DNA from: an uncultured Paracoccaceae bacterium | Lineage (GTDB): Bacteria > Pseudomonadota > Alphaproteobacteria > Rhodobacterales > Rhodobacteraceae | Length of the DNA stretch: 64,000 bases | Assembly (NCBI GenBank): GCA_947503965.1 | Contig: CANNFU010000001.1 | Coordinates: 682,001 to 746,000, forward strand | Reading direction: 5' to 3' | Program-made: the position numbers and the translations under genes | Notes under the pieces: generated by a model | Database searches by the model: none | What the model saw: only the letters and a program-made list of their open reading frames with translations | Told to the model about the DNA's origin: nothing | Shown here: positions 62,040-64,000 of the stretch, in pieces | How positions within the stretch are numbered: position 1 is the stretch's first letter | How the letters are laid out: every line of letters starts with the position of its first letter

Positions 62040-62663
62040 ATGAAGCACCTTGTTCAAAAAACTCTGGTTGTCGGGAAATGTCTTTTGTTATCAACTGCGT
62101 TGGTTTGCACCGGCTCTTTTGCCGCCGCGCAGACGGATACCGGTACGCGGGCTGAGAACACCGTCACAATCAAGTTTGACGAAAGTGACGGGATCACTGG
62201 CGAGCTTCTGAGTTTTTCAAATAATACACTGCGGCTGAATTCATCGGTCGGGACGGTGACAATTCCTGCCGACGACGTGACGTGCATTGGCGCGGCCTGT
62301 CCTGAATCCCTGCGCCTGCAAGTCGCATCATCACCCATCGTTTTGACGTCGATCGACGGCGCGATCACATTGGCAGGTGATCTGATCGCGGTAACGGACA
62401 CGGAATATGTGGTTGCAACGGCGGCCGGCGAATTGCGGATCGAAATCGACAAGGTCACATGCCAGGGCGAGGGTTGCGTGGTCGAAGTGAGCGCGCCAGC
62501 CTTTGGCGGACCCGTTGTCTTGTCGAACGGTGCGACCGAGATTGCCGGAAATCTGGTCGGCGTCGACGAAAATTCGTATCTTGTCGAGGTGGAAAATCTT
62601 GGGGCAATCCGGGTCCAGCTTGAAACGTTTACCTGCACCGGCGACGGTTGTCCGGCCAACTGA
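62040..62663 (+). CDS. Secreted protein with three Cys-pair repeats
   Basis: 207 aa. A signal peptide (LLLSTALVCTGSFAAAQ) leads into three copies of a unit of about 55 residues: beta strands (ITGELLSFSNNTLRLNSSVG; ITLAGDLIAVTDTEYVVATA; EIAGNLVGVDENSYLVEVEN) each ending in VTCIGAAC, VTCQGEGC or FTCTGDGC. The four-residue cysteine spacing suggests a disulphide per repeat. I recall similar units at the N-terminus of OmpA-linked phosphate-binding-type proteins in roseobacters; here they stand alone. Confidence 0.8.
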   Translation: MKHLVQKTLVVGKCLLLSTALVCTGSFAAAQTDTGTRAENTVTIKFDESDGITGELLSFSNNTLRLNSSVGTVTIPADDVTCIGAACPESLRLQVASSPIVLTSIDGAITLAGDLIAVTDTEYVVATAAGELRIEIDKVTCQGEGCVVEVSAPAFGGPVVLSNGATEIAGNLVGVDENSYLVEVENLGAIRVQLETFTCTGDGCPAN

Positions 62664-62839
62664 TCCCGGCATAACGCGCGGGACCACATACAAATCCTGT
62701 TTTCTGTCGGTCGTGTATCACAAACCGGCTTCAAACCGGGCGTAGGATCGCCTTGGCTGCGCACCTGATCCTTCATTCTGTTATTCGTGCAGTACCTGGT
62801 CTAAGTGAGCCAAGGCCAAACTGCCAAAGGACGTTATGG

Positions 62840-63292
62840 ATGCGCGTGGATTACGAAACACTGACCAAGACAATCATGTCACTGACCGAAGGTGAGACAG
62901 ACCACGTCGCCCTGATGGCGACGATCGCATGTGAGGTACATCACAGCGATGATCGTTTTGACTGGACCGGGTTTTACCGTGTGGTCGCGCCTAATCTGCT
63001 TAAGATCGGTCCTTATCAGGGCGGGCATGGGTGCCTTGTCATCCCCTTTGACAGGGGCGTCTGCGGTGCCGCGGCGCGTACGGGTGAGATACAGCTGGTA
63101 TCGGATGTCGATGCTTTTCCGGGCCATATCGCCTGCGCCAGCACGACCCGATCCGAACTGGTGTTGCCTGTGTTTGACACATCGGGCCAAGTAATCGCGG
63201 TGTTTGATATTGACAGTGATCAGCCGGACGCATTTGACCCGACTGATGCTGCCGGGCTTTCCGCAATCCTGCATCGTGTATTTGCTGGCTGA
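62840..63292 (+). CDS. Free methionine-(R)-sulfoxide reductase (GAF domain)
   Basis: 150 aa. The three cysteines of this family are present at the expected spacing: GCLVIPFDRGVC (10 apart) and then GHIAC 24 residues on. SDVDAFPGHIACASTTRSELVLPVFD is the family core. It reduces free methionine-R-sulfoxide with thioredoxin. The ATG at 62840 is in frame; an ATG four bases upstream is in another frame. AAAGGA precedes it. Confidence 0.92.
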   Translation: MRVDYETLTKTIMSLTEGETDHVALMATIACEVHHSDDRFDWTGFYRVVAPNLLKIGPYQGGHGCLVIPFDRGVCGAAARTGEIQLVSDVDAFPGHIACASTTRSELVLPVFDTSGQVIAVFDIDSDQPDAFDPTDAAGLSAILHRVFAG

Positions 63293-63384
63293 CGCGAAAT
63301 TATGGGTTTTCTGGCCCGTCGTGACAGAATAACGTTGATCTCTGAAATTGTTCACGCCAAATTGAAATTTATAGAGGTTTTTTC

Positions 63385-63963
63385 ATGAGCCGTACCGTGC
63401 TTGATGCCGTCGAGAAACAACAAACGCTGGGGGCCGATATTCGTGCCCTGCGCAAGGCGCGGGGCATGACGCTGACCCAGTTGGCAGAGGCGATGGGTCG
63501 GTCCGTCGGATGGCTGAGCCAGGTGGAGCGTGATCTGTCAAACCCCGCGATCATTGATCTGGGAAAGATGGCCGAGATACTTGATGTCTCTGTGTCCAGC
63601 CTTGTGCAGACAGGTGTGGTGCCGGGCGAAGAAGGCATTGTTGTACGCGCCAATGCCAGACGTCCGATGGGCAGCCGAACAGCGGGCCTGACCGAAGGTT
63701 TGCTATCGCCCGATCTGACAGACAGTTTCGAGATGATTCATTCCCATTATGAACCCGGAACGCGCCTGCTGTCCCCTTTAAGCCGCCCAACCCAAGAGGT
63801 TGGTTACGTCGTCAAAGGTCAGATCGATTTTGTTATCGGGGGTCAGACATTTCGGCTGCGTGCTGGCGACAGCATCCGGCTGCGCGGGCAGGAATTCCTG
63901 TGGGCCAACAGCTCTGCCAAAGAGTGCGAGATGATCTGGGTCATTTCGCCGCCTGTGTATTAA
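63385..63963 (+). CDS. XRE-cupin transcriptional regulator
   Basis: 192 aa. The N-terminal helix-turn-helix (LGADIRALRKARGMTLTQLAEAMGRSVGWLSQVERDLSNP) is followed by a cupin domain (YEPGTRLLSPLSRPTQEVGYVVKGQIDFVIGGQTFRLRAGDSIRL). This PuuR/SutR-like type senses a small molecule in the cupin. Its target may be the gene that begins beyond the window. The final 37 bases hold no feature. Confidence 0.9.
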   Translation: MSRTVLDAVEKQQTLGADIRALRKARGMTLTQLAEAMGRSVGWLSQVERDLSNPAIIDLGKMAEILDVSVSSLVQTGVVPGEEGIVVRANARRPMGSRTAGLTEGLLSPDLTDSFEMIHSHYEPGTRLLSPLSRPTQEVGYVVKGQIDFVIGGQTFRLRAGDSIRLRGQEFLWANSSAKECEMIWVISPPVY

Positions 63964-64000
63964 TGGGGTCTGCGGTGATCACCGGACTTTGTGACTGTGG

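Noticed and set aside
61922..62155. 77-aa ORF overlapping the start of the triple-repeat protein
   Set aside because: Different frame, no ribosome-binding site, and the overlapping frame has a clear signal peptide and repeats.
1..64000. CRISPR arrays, tRNA or rRNA genes, transposases, phage genes
   Set aside because: None seen: no spaced direct repeats, no cloverleaf-like sequences, and no mobile-element proteins among the supported genes.

Overview
The window looks like chromosomal DNA of a marine alphaproteobacterium of the Roseobacter group (Rhodobacterales). The support is high G+C, tightly packed operons joined by ATGA or TGATG overlaps, an aerobic-type cobalamin gene set, DUF1523, DUF6638-like and DUF1636 proteins, and short G+C-rich terminator-like repeats typical of the group. 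The ALDH16-type dehydrogenase at the left edge would fit a Loktanella/Yoonia-like genus, but that is only a guess. No rRNA, tRNA, CRISPR array, transposase or prophage gene was seen.

Layout. 1-1188: 3' part of an ALDH16-type gene. 1191-8454 (minus): an eight-gene operon, apparently undescribed, that joins a large coiled-coil protein, an AAA+ ATPase, two soluble proteins of unknown function and four small membrane proteins. 8584-13260 (minus): L,D-transpeptidase, creatinase, and a def-def-def-fmt operon in which the third deformylase has lost its active-site residues. 13308-19526: a membrane protein/XRE regulator pair behind two matching operators, a MalY-type C-S lyase, a lipoprotein, and an SbtA-type bicarbonate transporter divergent from its probable LysR regulator.

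19610-48965 is dominated by cobalamin biosynthesis. The minus-strand block cbiX-cobH-cobL-cobI-cbiG/cobJ-cobM inserts cobalt and methylates the corrin ring. DUF1636-cobC-cobD makes and attaches the aminopropanol arm. A cobalamin riboswitch controls a HupE-type metal transporter, followed by cobW, then cobN (late cobaltochelatase subunit) and cobO (adenosyltransferase). Two YrbL-like and two Lin0512-family genes lead into bluB (lower-ligand synthesis). Between these lie a glutathionyl-hydroquinone reductase, a lone receiver-domain protein, a polysaccharide lyase with CBM2, a lytic transglycosylase and smc. Genes for cobK, cobB, cobS/T, cobQ, cobP/U, cobV and precorrin-3 formation are not in this window.

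49020-63963 is a mosaic of metabolic and accessory genes: a TPP-dependent enzyme, an FMN reductase, a SnoaL/TetR pair with twin operators, gamma-glutamyltransferase, a thiolase, a DUF1963 protein, a very large ExeM-type nuclease, a small secreted triple-repeat cysteine protein, free-methionine-R-sulfoxide reductase and an XRE-cupin regulator.

The strongest leads are the AAA+/coiled-coil membrane operon, an 18-bp operator shared by two distant loci (31000 and 51360), a strongly folded intergenic segment (26300-26530), a short repeat family that has entered the cobN reading frame and supplies the cobM ribosome-binding site, and the Lin0512-Lin0512-bluB coupling.
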